From the NCBI RefSeq assembly GCF_027922305.1, contig NZ_BSFK01000007.1, forward strand, positions 62,001 through 126,000: a stretch of 64,000 nt of DNA. The letters are read 5' to 3'. Source of the stretch: Methylopila jiangsuensis. GTDB taxonomy: Bacteria; Pseudomonadota; Alphaproteobacteria; Rhizobiales; Methylopilaceae. Under the pieces are notes generated by a model. It did no database searches. It was not told where the DNA came from and was given only the letters and a program-made list of their open reading frames with translations. Shown here one piece after another: positions 48,059 to 56,102 of this stretch. The position numbers and the translations under genes were made by a program. Each line of letters opens with the position of its first letter. Position 1 is the stretch's first letter.

Positions 48059-49228
48059 ATGACCGATACGCCTTCCGTTCGCCCCGCGAACCCCAATTTC
48101 TCGTCCGGACCCACGACCAAGCGTCCCGGCTGGTCGTTCGAAGCTCTGGCCAAGGCCGAGCTCGGCCGCTCGCACCGCTCCAAGGCCGGCAAGGCCAAGC
48201 TGAAGCACGCGATCGACCTGACCCGCGAGGTCCTGCGCGTTCCGGCCTCCCACCGCATCGCCATCGTTCCAGGCTCCGACACCGGCGCCGTCGAAATGGC
48301 CATGTGGTCCATGCTCGGCGCCCGCGGCGTCGAGGTGCTGGCCTGGGAGAGCTTCGGCGCCATCTGGGTGACCGACGCCGTCAAGCAGCTCCGCCTGCCC
48401 AACACCAAGGCCGTCGTCGCCGAGTTCGGCAAGCTGCCGGATCTCGCCGCGGTCGATTTCGACAACGACGTCGTCTTCACCTTCAACGGCACCACGGCCG
48501 GCGTCCGGGTTCCGAACCACGACTGGATTCCCGCCGACCGCGCCGGCCTGACCATCTGCGACGCGACCTCGGCCGCCTTCGCGATGGAGCTCGACTACGA
48601 CAAGCTCGATGTGGTCACCTTCTCCTGGCAGAAGGTGATGGGCGGCGAAGCGGCGCACGGCATGCTGATCCTCGGCCCGCGCGCGGTGGAGCGGCTGGAA
48701 AGCTTCACGCCGGCCTTCCCGCTGCCGAAGCTGTTCCGCATGACCAAGAACGGCAAGCTGGACGAGGCGCTGTTCGAGGGCGACACCATCAACACGCCCT
48801 CCATGCTCTGCGTCGAGGACTATATCGACACGCTGGAATGGGCGAAGACGGTGGGCGGTCTCGACGGGCTGATGGCCCGCGCCGACGCCAGCGCCAAGGC
48901 GGTCTACGACTACGCGTCTCGCACGCCCTGGCTGAAGGTTCTGCCCGAGGACCCGGCCACGCGCAGCAACACCGGCGTCTGCCTCACCTTCGCCGATCCG
49001 GCGCTCGCCTCCGCCTCGCGCGAGGTTCAGGCGGCCTTCGCCAAGGACTTCGTGGCGCTGCTGGAGACGAAGGGCGTCGCTTACGACTTCGGCTCCTACC
49101 GCGACGCGCCTCCCGGCCTGCGCATCTGGTGCGGCGCCACCGTCGAGACCTCGGACGTCGAGGCGCTGCTGCCCTGGCTCGACTGGGCCTACGCGCAGCT
49201 GTCGCCGGCGCTCGCCAGGGCGGCCTGA
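48059..49228 (+). CDS. serC: Phosphoserine aminotransferase
   Basis: PLP enzyme converting 3-phosphohydroxypyruvate to phosphoserine, second step of serine synthesis. The 389-aa product starts [20 protein letters not shown] and has the long alphaproteobacterial form. The PLP lysine is K192 in [14 protein letters not shown], the cofactor aspartate lies in [11 protein letters not shown], and [12 protein letters not shown] is the N-terminal substrate-binding block. It is followed by an SseB-like gene and serA on the same strand. Confidence 0.95.
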   Translation: MTDTPSVRPANPNFSSGPTTKRPGWSFEALAKAELGRSHRSKAGKAKLKHAIDLTREVLRVPASHRIAIVPGSDTGAVEMAMWSMLGARGVEVLAWESFGAIWVTDAVKQLRLPNTKAVVAEFGKLPDLAAVDFDNDVVFTFNGTTAGVRVPNHDWIPADRAGLTICDATSAAFAMELDYDKLDVVTFSWQKVMGGEAAHGMLILGPRAVERLESFTPAFPLPKLFRMTKNGKLDEALFEGDTINTPSMLCVEDYIDTLEWAKTVGGLDGLMARADASAKAVYDYASRTPWLKVLPEDPATRSNTGVCLTFADPALASASREVQAAFAKDFVALLETKGVAYDFGSYRDAPPGLRIWCGATVETSDVEALLPWLDWAYAQLSPALARAA

Positions 49229-49393
49229 TCAAGCGCGCGGGGCCCTTCGGGTCTGGCGGTTAGGGATGATGGACGGTCGGCGCGCAAGCCGACCGGTCAG
49301 GCCCTCACATTCGTCGCGCAGGCCTGCTAAGGCAGGCGCGACGACGCGGGTCGCCCGCGCCGCTTGGCCCTTACCTCCGGAGCCCTGACGCCC

Positions 49394-50137
49394 ATGTTCA
49401 CGCCCGAAAACGCTCTCGAACGCTCGCTCATCCGCGCGATCGAGGAGCCGGACCATCGCATCGCCTTCCTCAAGGAGTTTCTGGAGGCGGAGCTGTCCTT
49501 CGCGCTGATGGACCCGGGCGACGGCAAGGGCGGCGGCTACGCGGTGCCGGAGGTGACCCACGAGGACCTGAGCTTCGTGCCGGTCTTCACCTCCGACGCC
49601 CGCGTGCAGGCCATGTTCCCGGACGAGAAGCTCATGGTGGTGCGCCAGAGCTTCAAGCAGATCGTGTCCCAGATCGAGGACGCCAACTTCGTCCTCAATC
49701 CGGGGTCGGAATACGGCCATGAGTTCATGGCCGAAGACGTGGCGGCCATGCTCGACGGCGACTTCGAGCGCGCCAACGAAGGCTTCGACGTCGCGCCCGA
49801 CTTCGACGACGAAGAGGACGACCTGCCGACCCTGGTCGGCCGGCCGCAGACGCCGCGCACGCATCTGACGGCGCCGCTGGCGGCGCTGTTCGCCGAACTG
49901 GAGGACGTGGAGGCCGCACACCTGGCCGAAGCGACCATCGCCGACGAAGACGGCGTCAAGCGCCTCGTCATCGGCCTCAGGGTGAACGGCGATCTCGACG
50001 CGGTGCTCGACCGGGTGGAGGAGGTGCTGGAGAGCTCCGCCCGGCCGACCGACACGATCGACTTCGTGCCGATCCCCGGCTCTCCGCTCGACGGCTACTT
50101 CGAGCGGGACGCCGAGCCTTTCTATCGGAAAACCTGA
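49394..50137 (+). CDS. SseB-family protein between serC and serA
   Basis: A 247-aa soluble acidic protein. The N-terminal half (EEPDHRIAFLKEFLEAELSF, then LSFVPVFTSDARVQAMFPDE) matches the SseB N-terminal domain, named after the enhanced-serine-sensitivity gene. The C-terminal part, after a very acidic linker (DFDDEEDD at about 138), resembles the SseB C-terminal domain (VDTIDFVPIP-like ending, TDTIDFVPIPGSPLDGYFER). The ATG at 49394 precedes FTPENALERSLIRA. Its molecular role is unknown; placement within the serine pathway block is suggestive. A 165-bp gap separates it from serC, but only 36 bp from serA. Confidence 0.75.
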   Translation: MFTPENALERSLIRAIEEPDHRIAFLKEFLEAELSFALMDPGDGKGGGYAVPEVTHEDLSFVPVFTSDARVQAMFPDEKLMVVRQSFKQIVSQIEDANFVLNPGSEYGHEFMAEDVAAMLDGDFERANEGFDVAPDFDDEEDDLPTLVGRPQTPRTHLTAPLAALFAELEDVEAAHLAEATIADEDGVKRLVIGLRVNGDLDAVLDRVEEVLESSARPTDTIDFVPIPGSPLDGYFERDAEPFYRKT

Positions 50138-50173
50138 GCGGGCGAGAAGCCCGCGAACACGAGAGAGACCCCC

Positions 50174-51760
50174 ATGGCCCCCCGCGTCCTGATCTCCGAC
50201 AAGCTGTCGCCCGCGGCGATCCAGATCTTCAGGGACCGGGGGGTCGAGGCGGATTTCCAGCCCGACCTCGGCAAGGACAAGGAGAAGCTGGCCGCCGTCA
50301 TCGGCGACTATGACGGCCTCGCCATCCGCTCCGCCACCAAGGTCACGCCGAAAATCCTCGCGAACGCGCACAGGCTCAAGGTGATCGGCCGGGCCGGCAT
50401 CGGCGTCGACAACGTGGACATCCCGGCGGCCACCGCGAAGGGCGTGATCGTGATGAACACGCCCTTCGGCAACTCCATCACCACCGCGGAGCACGCCATC
50501 GCGCTGATGTTCGCGGTCGCGCGCGAAATTCCCGCCGCCGACGTCTCCACCCAGGCCGGCAAGTGGGAGAAGAACCGCTTCATGGGCGTGGAGATCACCT
50601 CCAAGACGCTCGGGATCATCGGCTGCGGCAACATCGGCTCCATCGTCGCCGAGCGCGCCATCGGGCTGAAGATGCGCGTCATCGCCTTCGATCCGTTCCT
50701 TTCGCCGGAGCGGGCGCAGGATCTCGGCGTCGAGAAGGTGGAGCTCGACGAGCTGTTCGCCCGCGCCGACTTCATCACCCTGCACACGCCCCTGACCGAG
50801 AAGACGCGCAACGTCATCGACCGGCAGGCGCTGTTCCGCATGAAGAAGGGCGTGCGCATCGTCAACTGCGCCCGCGGCGGGCTGGTGGACGAGGTCGCGC
50901 TGCGCGAGGCTTTGGACGCCGGCCATGTGGCGGGCGCCGGCTTCGACGTGTTCGTGACCGAGCCCGCCATCGAGAACCCGCTGTTCGGCCATCCGGCGGT
51001 GGTGTGCACGCCCCATCTCGGCGCCGCCACCTCCGAGGCGCAGGAGAACGTGGCGCTGCAGGTGGCCGAGCAGATGTCGGACTACCTGCTGCGCGGCGCG
51101 GTGTCGAACGCGGTCAACTCGCCCTCCATCACCGCCGAGGAGGCGCCGCGGCTGCGGCCGTTCGTGGCGCTGGCCGAGAAGCTCGGCTCCTTCGCGGGCC
51201 AGCTCACCGACAGCGGCGTGACCGCGGTCCGGATCGAATATGAGGGGCTGGTGGCGGGCATGAACACCCGCGCGCTCACCTCCGCCGCGGTCACCGGCCT
51301 GCTGAAGCCGCTGCTCGCGGACATCAACATGGTCTCGGCCCCGGTGATCGCCCGCGAGCGCGGGATCGCCATCGAGGAGGTGCTGCGCGAGGACGCCGAC
51401 ACCTATGACAGCGTCGTCCGCCTGACCGTCACCACCGACGGCCTGACGCGGCATGTGGCCGGCACCGTCTACGCCGACGGCAAGCCCCGCATCATCGACA
51501 TCAAGGGCATCGAGATCGAGGCCGCCTTCGGCCCGTCCATGCTCTACGTCACCAACGAGGACAAGCCTGGCTACGTGGGCGCGCTCGGCGCGACGCTCGG
51601 CGCCGCGGGCGTGAACATCGCCACCTTCAATCTGGGCCGGGCCGCGGAGGGCGGCGACGCCATCGCCATCGTCCAGATCGACGGCGACATCCCGGACGCG
51701 GTGGTGGCGCAGGTGCAGGCGCTGGAGCACGTCAAGCACGCCCGCGCGCTCCGGTTCTGA
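50174..51760 (+). CDS. serA: D-3-phosphoglycerate dehydrogenase
   Basis: First step of serine synthesis. The 528-aa product is the long type: a substrate/NAD domain pair (1-310), an intervening ASB domain (about 320-450) and a C-terminal ACT domain (about 455-528, MLYVTNEDKPGYVGALGATL). NAD binding is at LGIIGCGNIGSIVAERAIGL (canonical GLGRIG is GCGNIG here). The catalytic Arg is in NCARGGLVDE, Glu in VFVTEP and His in CTPHLGAATSEAQENVA. The ACT domain allows serine feedback in some members. GAGAGA precedes the ATG. Confidence 0.96.
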   Translation: MAPRVLISDKLSPAAIQIFRDRGVEADFQPDLGKDKEKLAAVIGDYDGLAIRSATKVTPKILANAHRLKVIGRAGIGVDNVDIPAATAKGVIVMNTPFGNSITTAEHAIALMFAVAREIPAADVSTQAGKWEKNRFMGVEITSKTLGIIGCGNIGSIVAERAIGLKMRVIAFDPFLSPERAQDLGVEKVELDELFARADFITLHTPLTEKTRNVIDRQALFRMKKGVRIVNCARGGLVDEVALREALDAGHVAGAGFDVFVTEPAIENPLFGHPAVVCTPHLGAATSEAQENVALQVAEQMSDYLLRGAVSNAVNSPSITAEEAPRLRPFVALAEKLGSFAGQLTDSGVTAVRIEYEGLVAGMNTRALTSAAVTGLLKPLLADINMVSAPVIARERGIAIEEVLREDADTYDSVVRLTVTTDGLTRHVAGTVYADGKPRIIDIKGIEIEAAFGPSMLYVTNEDKPGYVGALGATLGAAGVNIATFNLGRAAEGGDAIAIVQIDGDIPDAVVAQVQALEHVKHARALRF

Positions 51761-51801
51761 GAGCCCGTTCGGAAAGGACCGCCGCGCGCGACCAGAACTC
51801 A

Positions 51802-51830
51802 TGTCATGCCCGAGGCAAGCTCGGGCATGA
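51802..51830. repeat. Dispersed intergenic palindrome, copy 5
   Basis: Eleven-base arms GTCATGCCCGA / TCGGGCATGAC separated by 7 bases, 41 bp after the serA stop. Confidence 0.78.
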
Positions 51831-51906
51831 CGGCGAACGCGTTTTTAGGCGTCAGAGTCCTTGGGGGTTTACGCGGCTGCCCCTCACCTGGCGGGCGGCC
51901 GGGCTC

Positions 51907-51954
51907 CCCCTCACCCGCCGCTTCGCGTCGACCTCTCCCCGCCGGGAGAGGTGA
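51907..51954 (+). repeat. Intergenic repeat of the CCTCACCC/CCTCTCCCC type, copy A
   Basis: Begins CCCCTCACCCGCCGC and contains the hairpin core CCTCTCCCCGCCGGGAGAGG. A near-identical copy lies 76 bp further on in the opposite orientation. Together with the palindrome it fills the gene-free interval 51761-52183, in which I see no coding sequence. Confidence 0.75.
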
Positions 51955-52029
51955 GGGCGGGCCTCCTCACCAGATCTAAACGGACGCCCCGGACCTGTGC
52001 CGCCCCTTGAGCGCGCGGCCGTCGCCGCG

Positions 52030-52078
52030 TCACCTCTCCCCGGCGGGGAGAGGTCGGCACGAAGGGCCGGGTGAGGGG
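52030..52078 (-). repeat. Intergenic repeat, copy B (inverted)
   Basis: Reverse complement begins CCCCTCACCCGGCCC and contains CCTCTCCCCGCCGGGGAGAG, differing from copy A at a few positions. The inverted pair could fold into a large cruciform or transcript hairpin. Confidence 0.75.
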
Positions 52079-52183
52079 GCTTCGGGCAAGCGAGAATCGC
52101 ACGATCCGCCCGCCACGCCCGAGCCGCGTGACGGGGCCTGTCGTACAGAGCCGTTCCCCGCCGTCAGCCGGCTGCCCTTCGAC

Positions 52184-54016
52184 TCAGGCGCCGCGCACGC
52201 CGGGCGCGGGCCGTCCGGGCAGGGCCTTGTCGTCGAACACGCGGCCGCGTCGCTTCGGCCGCGTCAGCGGGCTCGGCACCGGCGCGTTGCCGGTGAGCAG
52301 GTCGGTGCCGGAGTAGATGTCGCCCGCCACCTGCAGCGCCAGCCGCTCCTCGTCCTTGCGGCGCACGTCCTCCATCAGCTCCTCCGCTTCCTCCGGCGGC
52401 ACGCCCAGCTCCTTCAGCGCGGCCTCGCCGAAGGTCAGCGCGGATTCGAGCGTCTCGCGCAGCTGGTAGTCCACGCCGTTGCGGATCAGGTCGATGGCGT
52501 GGCCGCGGTCGTAGGCGCGCACGAACAGCTTGGCGTGCGGGAACTCGTGCCGGACGAGATCGGCGATGCGGGTGACGTTGTCGCGCCCGTCGGCGCAGAC
52601 CAGCACCGCCCGCGCTTCGCCCGCGCCGGAGGTGCGCAGCGTGTCGAGCCGCGAGCCGTCGCCGTAATAGACCTTGAAGCCGAAGTCGGACGCGGCCTCG
52701 ATCATGTCGACGTTGTTCTCGATGATCGAGACGTCGAAGCCGCGGGCGAGCAGCGGCTGGCTCACCATCTGCCCGAAGCGGCCGAAGCCGATCACCAGCA
52801 CCGAGCCGGTGAGCCCGTCGGCGTGCTCCACGTCCGCGTCTCCGCGGTCGTCGGCGGGGGGCGGCATCAGATGCTTGAGCGCGATCGTCGTGAACGGCGT
52901 CAGCGCCATGGAGATGATGACGGCGGCGGTGAAGATGGCGTTCTCGCGCGCGTCCATCACGCCGGCGGACGTCGCCGCCGAATAGAGCACGAAGGCGAAC
53001 TCGCCGCCCTGGGCGAACAAGGCGGTGCGGTCGATGGCTTCGCGGTTGGTCGCGCCGGTCGCACGGGCGACGCCATAGATGCCGATCGCCTTCACGATGA
53101 CGAAGCCCGCCACCGCCAGCGCCACCACGCCCCAGTTGGCGGCGATGGCGGCGAGGTCGAGCGACATGCCGACCGCCAGGAAGAACACGCCCAGCAGCAC
53201 GCCGCGGAACGGCTCGATGTCCGCCTCGAGCTGGTGGCGGAAGGTGGATTCGGACAGCAGCACGCCGGCGAGGAAGGCGCCCATGGCCATGGAGAGCCCG
53301 CCGAGCTCCATCAGCAGCGCCGCGCCCAGCACCACCAGCAGGGCGGCCGCGGTCATCACCTCGCGGGCCTGGGAGCGCGCCAGCACCCGGAACATGGGGT
53401 TCAGCAGATACCGCCCGGCGATCACGAGGCCCGCCACCGAGGCGATGGCGATTCCGATTCCGCGCCAGTCGGCGCCGCCGTGGCTGTCCGCGCCCGGCGC
53501 CAGGAAGGCGACGATGGCGAGCAGCGGCACGATGGCGAGGTCCTCCAGCAGGAGAATCGCCACCGCCTTCTGTCCGGCGGGCGTGGACACGTCGCCGCGC
53601 TCCTCCAGCATCTGCATCACCACCGCGGTGGAGGACAGCACGAAGCCCATGCCGGCAACGAAAGCGACGGCGGGCGACAGGCCGGCGGCGACGCCCGCGC
53701 CCGTCAGCAGCGCGCCGCACACGACCACCTGCCCCGCGCCGAGCCCGAAGATCAGCCGGCGCATGGCCCACAACCGCGCGGGCTGCATTTCAAGCCCGAT
53801 GATGAACAGCAGCATGATGACGCCGAACTCCGCCACATGCAGCACCGAGGCGGGATCGGGGAACAGGCCGAATCCGAACGGGCCGATCACGAGGCCGGCG
53901 GCGAAATAGCCGAGCACGGAGCCCAGCCCGAGGCGGCGGAAGATCGGCACGGCGACGACGCCGGCCCCCAGCAGCGCCACCACCTGGATCAGCTGATTTC
54001 CCTCGGCCGCCGCCAT
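52184..54016 (-). CDS. CPA2-family monovalent cation:proton antiporter with RCK domain (KefB/KefC-like)
   Basis: A 610-aa antiporter. About twelve hydrophobic helices occupy residues 8-380, with the CPA2 acidic block AVAILLLEDLAIVPLLAIV and the inner-helix GMGFVLSSTAVVMQMLEERG. A cytosolic NAD-binding RCK domain follows at about 400-520: VLVIGFGRFGQMVSQPLLAR with IIENNVDMIEAASDFGFKVY and the acidic strand end. This is the KefB/KefC/YbaL architecture; potassium efflux and glutathione gating are only assumed. The ATG at 54016 has GGAGAG upstream; the frame opens to 54172 into the tRNA promoter region. Confidence 0.9.
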   Translation of the reverse strand: MAAAEGNQLIQVVALLGAGVVAVPIFRRLGLGSVLGYFAAGLVIGPFGFGLFPDPASVLHVAEFGVIMLLFIIGLEMQPARLWAMRRLIFGLGAGQVVVCGALLTGAGVAAGLSPAVAFVAGMGFVLSSTAVVMQMLEERGDVSTPAGQKAVAILLLEDLAIVPLLAIVAFLAPGADSHGGADWRGIGIAIASVAGLVIAGRYLLNPMFRVLARSQAREVMTAAALLVVLGAALLMELGGLSMAMGAFLAGVLLSESTFRHQLEADIEPFRGVLLGVFFLAVGMSLDLAAIAANWGVVALAVAGFVIVKAIGIYGVARATGATNREAIDRTALFAQGGEFAFVLYSAATSAGVMDARENAIFTAAVIISMALTPFTTIALKHLMPPPADDRGDADVEHADGLTGSVLVIGFGRFGQMVSQPLLARGFDVSIIENNVDMIEAASDFGFKVYYGDGSRLDTLRTSGAGEARAVLVCADGRDNVTRIADLVRHEFPHAKLFVRAYDRGHAIDLIRNGVDYQLRETLESALTFGEAALKELGVPPEEAEELMEDVRRKDEERLALQVAGDIYSGTDLLTGNAPVPSPLTRPKRRGRVFDDKALPGRPAPGVRGA

Positions 54017-54182
54017 CGTCCGCTCTCCGTTCCGCGCCAGATGTCCGGGTGATAGCGCACCATCGCCGCATCGCGCAAAAACGCTTGTCCACAGGCGCGT
54101 GACAGGGCGATGTCGGCCCGCTTGACAGCCGCACGGTCGTCCCGTACCAAGCGCCCACCAGACGGGGCGCACGCCCCGCTGC

Positions 54183-54259
<77 letters not shown>

Positions 54260-54445
54260 TGGTGTTCTTGGGCCGGCGACAGCGGCCAGGACAAGGTTCC
54301 GACTTCCGGAGCCTCTTTTCCTTCAAAATCTCGACGATGACGCGACGTTTACGCGATCGTCGGCGGTCGTCCTTTTTCGTCGCATCCTGCGCGGCCATTG
54401 GCGGCGGCGTGGCCGCGCGCGGAGAAACGCCGCGCACGCTCGGCG

Positions 54446-55222
54446 TCAGCCGCGCGCGCCGGCCGGCGCCACGGCGGCTTCCGCCATGCCCCAGCGGTCG
54501 AAGCTTGAACGCAGGACTCCGTCGGCCTTCATGTCCTCAATCAGCGCGCTGGCGATCTCGATCGCCGCGCCGCGTCCCTTTGGCGCCGCGACGGCTGTGG
54601 CGGCGAAATGGAACGGCTCGTCCAGCAGTCGGGCGCCGGGCAGGGCGGGCAGCAGGCTCATGAGCGATTCCCGCCCCAGCGCCAGAGTGTCCGCTTCGCC
54701 CGACCGGAACAGGCTGAGCGCCTCGTCGAGCGTGGCGGCGCCGGATGCGGTCGCGAGCGGGGCCGTGCGGCGCGCGCTGCGCAGGGTCGCGGTGTTCTCG
54801 ACCCCGACGATGCGAACGCCGGCGCGGTTCACGTCCGCCAGGGCCCGGATCGCAGAGCCTTCCGGCAGCAGATGGACGCTTTCGCCGAGATAATGCGCCG
54901 CGCCGAAATCGACCACGGCCCTGCGCTCGTCGTCCACGGGCGCGAAGGCGACGTCCCAGGTCCCGCTCGCCGCCGCGGCGATGATCGCGCCCGAGCTGTC
55001 ATGCTCCACAAGGTCCAGCGGCAGTTCGGCCATCTCCGCCATGCGCCGGGCGATGTCGACCGTCACGCCCTGCGGCCGCCCGGCCGCGTCCCGGCAGGTC
55101 CACACCGCGGAGCGCGCCTTGCCCACGGCGACGCCGACGCGCAGCCGGCCCGTGGGAGCGAGCGCCTTCAGCGCCGAAGAGTCCGACAGCCATTGCGCGG
55201 CCTCCGACCAGATGCCGGTCAT
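54446..55222 (-). CDS. Family 3 solute-binding-type protein, orphan
   Basis: A 258-aa protein with the amino-acid-binding SBP_bac_3 fold: GRLRVGVAVGKARSAVWTCR at the first strand, PQGVTVDIARRMAEMAELPL as the typical GFDVDL-type helix, then TWDVAFAPVDDERRAVVDFG and VGVENTATLRSARR. No signal peptide is visible at the N-terminus (MTGIWSEAAQWLSDSSALKA), so export is uncertain and a cytoplasmic sensory or enzymatic role is possible. No transporter permease or ATPase genes are adjacent. Confidence 0.8.
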   Translation of the reverse strand: MTGIWSEAAQWLSDSSALKALAPTGRLRVGVAVGKARSAVWTCRDAAGRPQGVTVDIARRMAEMAELPLDLVEHDSSGAIIAAAASGTWDVAFAPVDDERRAVVDFGAAHYLGESVHLLPEGSAIRALADVNRAGVRIVGVENTATLRSARRTAPLATASGAATLDEALSLFRSGEADTLALGRESLMSLLPALPGARLLDEPFHFAATAVAAPKGRGAAIEIASALIEDMKADGVLRSSFDRWGMAEAAVAPAGARG

Positions 55223-55310
55223 GAACGAAACTCCGAGGTGAGATGACGGGAAGGAGAATCAGGCCGGGTCGCCGGCGGCGGGCGCGTTGCTGTCCGCATC
55301 GACGATGCTC

Positions 55311-56102
55311 CTAAAGTGCGGTTTCGGGCGCGGCGCGCACGGGGATCGGGCGGTGGTCGGCGCCCACCGCCACCATCGTGAAGGCGGCCGCGCCCGCCCG
55401 CCGGCGCTCGCCGGTGAGCAGGTTCTCGGCGGTGAGCTCCACATCCACGGTCATGGACGAGCGGCCGACGCGCGCGATGCGGGGAGCGATCTCCATCACC
55501 TCGCCGGCGCCGATCTGGCTGACGAACTCGCTCCATGGCGTCGCCGCCAGCACCACCGCGGCGCGGGCGCGCCGGGAGGCTGCGACGAAGGCGGACTTGG
55601 CCATGGCCTCCAGCGCCCGGCCGCCGAACAGGCTGCCGTAGTGGCTGGTCTGCTCAGGAAACACCATTTCCACCATGCGCAGCTCAGACGTCCTGGCGAC
55701 GGCGGCGGGGGCGGGCATGGGCGGCAGCGCGCCGCCCCCGTCCTGGAGATCGCCGACCGCCACCATGTTGAACACGCTGCGTCCGCAGCGGCGGCGCTCG
55801 CCCGTGAGCGGCGTCTCCGCGAAGAAGTCCACCTCCACGCCGAGCGACCGCCGTCCGACGCGCACCAGCGCGCCGGTCAGCTCGATGATGTCGCCGAGCT
55901 TCGCCGGCCGGTCGAAGTCCACCCGTTCGCAGGAGGCGGTGACGAAGGCGCGGCGCCCGTGGCGCGAGGCGGCGATGAAGGCCACCTTGTCCATGTGCGC
56001 CAGCCCGACGCCGCCGAACAGCGTGCCGTGATGGTTGGTGTCTCCGGGGAACACGACGTCGACCAGCGTGGTCGATGTCGTGGCGGGCTGGCCCGCGGTC
56101 AT
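55311..56102 (-). CDS. Double-hotdog acyl-CoA thioesterase
   Basis: A 263-aa protein made of two hotdog domains in tandem. Each repeats the motif PxxTNHxGxLFGG: VVFPGDTNHHGTLFGGVGLA in the first and MVFPEQTSHYGSLFGGRALE in the second. Each is followed by AFIAASR/AFVAASR and the SVFNMVAVG/AAFTMVAVG strand, as in acyl-CoA hydrolases of the YciA/ACOT class. The ATG overlaps the metE stop (ATGA), so it is the second gene of a metE operon and inherits the cobalamin riboswitch control. The physiological link to methionine synthesis is not obvious. Confidence 0.88.
   Translation of the reverse strand: MTAGQPATTSTTLVDVVFPGDTNHHGTLFGGVGLAHMDKVAFIAASRHGRRAFVTASCERVDFDRPAKLGDIIELTGALVRVGRRSLGVEVDFFAETPLTGERRRCGRSVFNMVAVGDLQDGGGALPPMPAPAAVARTSELRMVEMVFPEQTSHYGSLFGGRALEAMAKSAFVAASRRARAAVVLAATPWSEFVSQIGAGEVMEIAPRIARVGRSSMTVDVELTAENLLTGERRRAGAAAFTMVAVGADHRPIPVRAAPETAL

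Noticed and set aside
49229-51802. 857-codon open frame on the minus strand opposite the SseB-like gene and serA
   Set aside because: It is the antisense of two well-supported genes; its product is low-complexity His/Arg/Val-rich sequence with no domain, a normal artefact of high-GC coding DNA.
52007-54052. 681-codon open frame opposite the CPA2 antiporter
   Set aside because: Shadow frame; the antiporter on the other strand has clear helices and an RCK domain.
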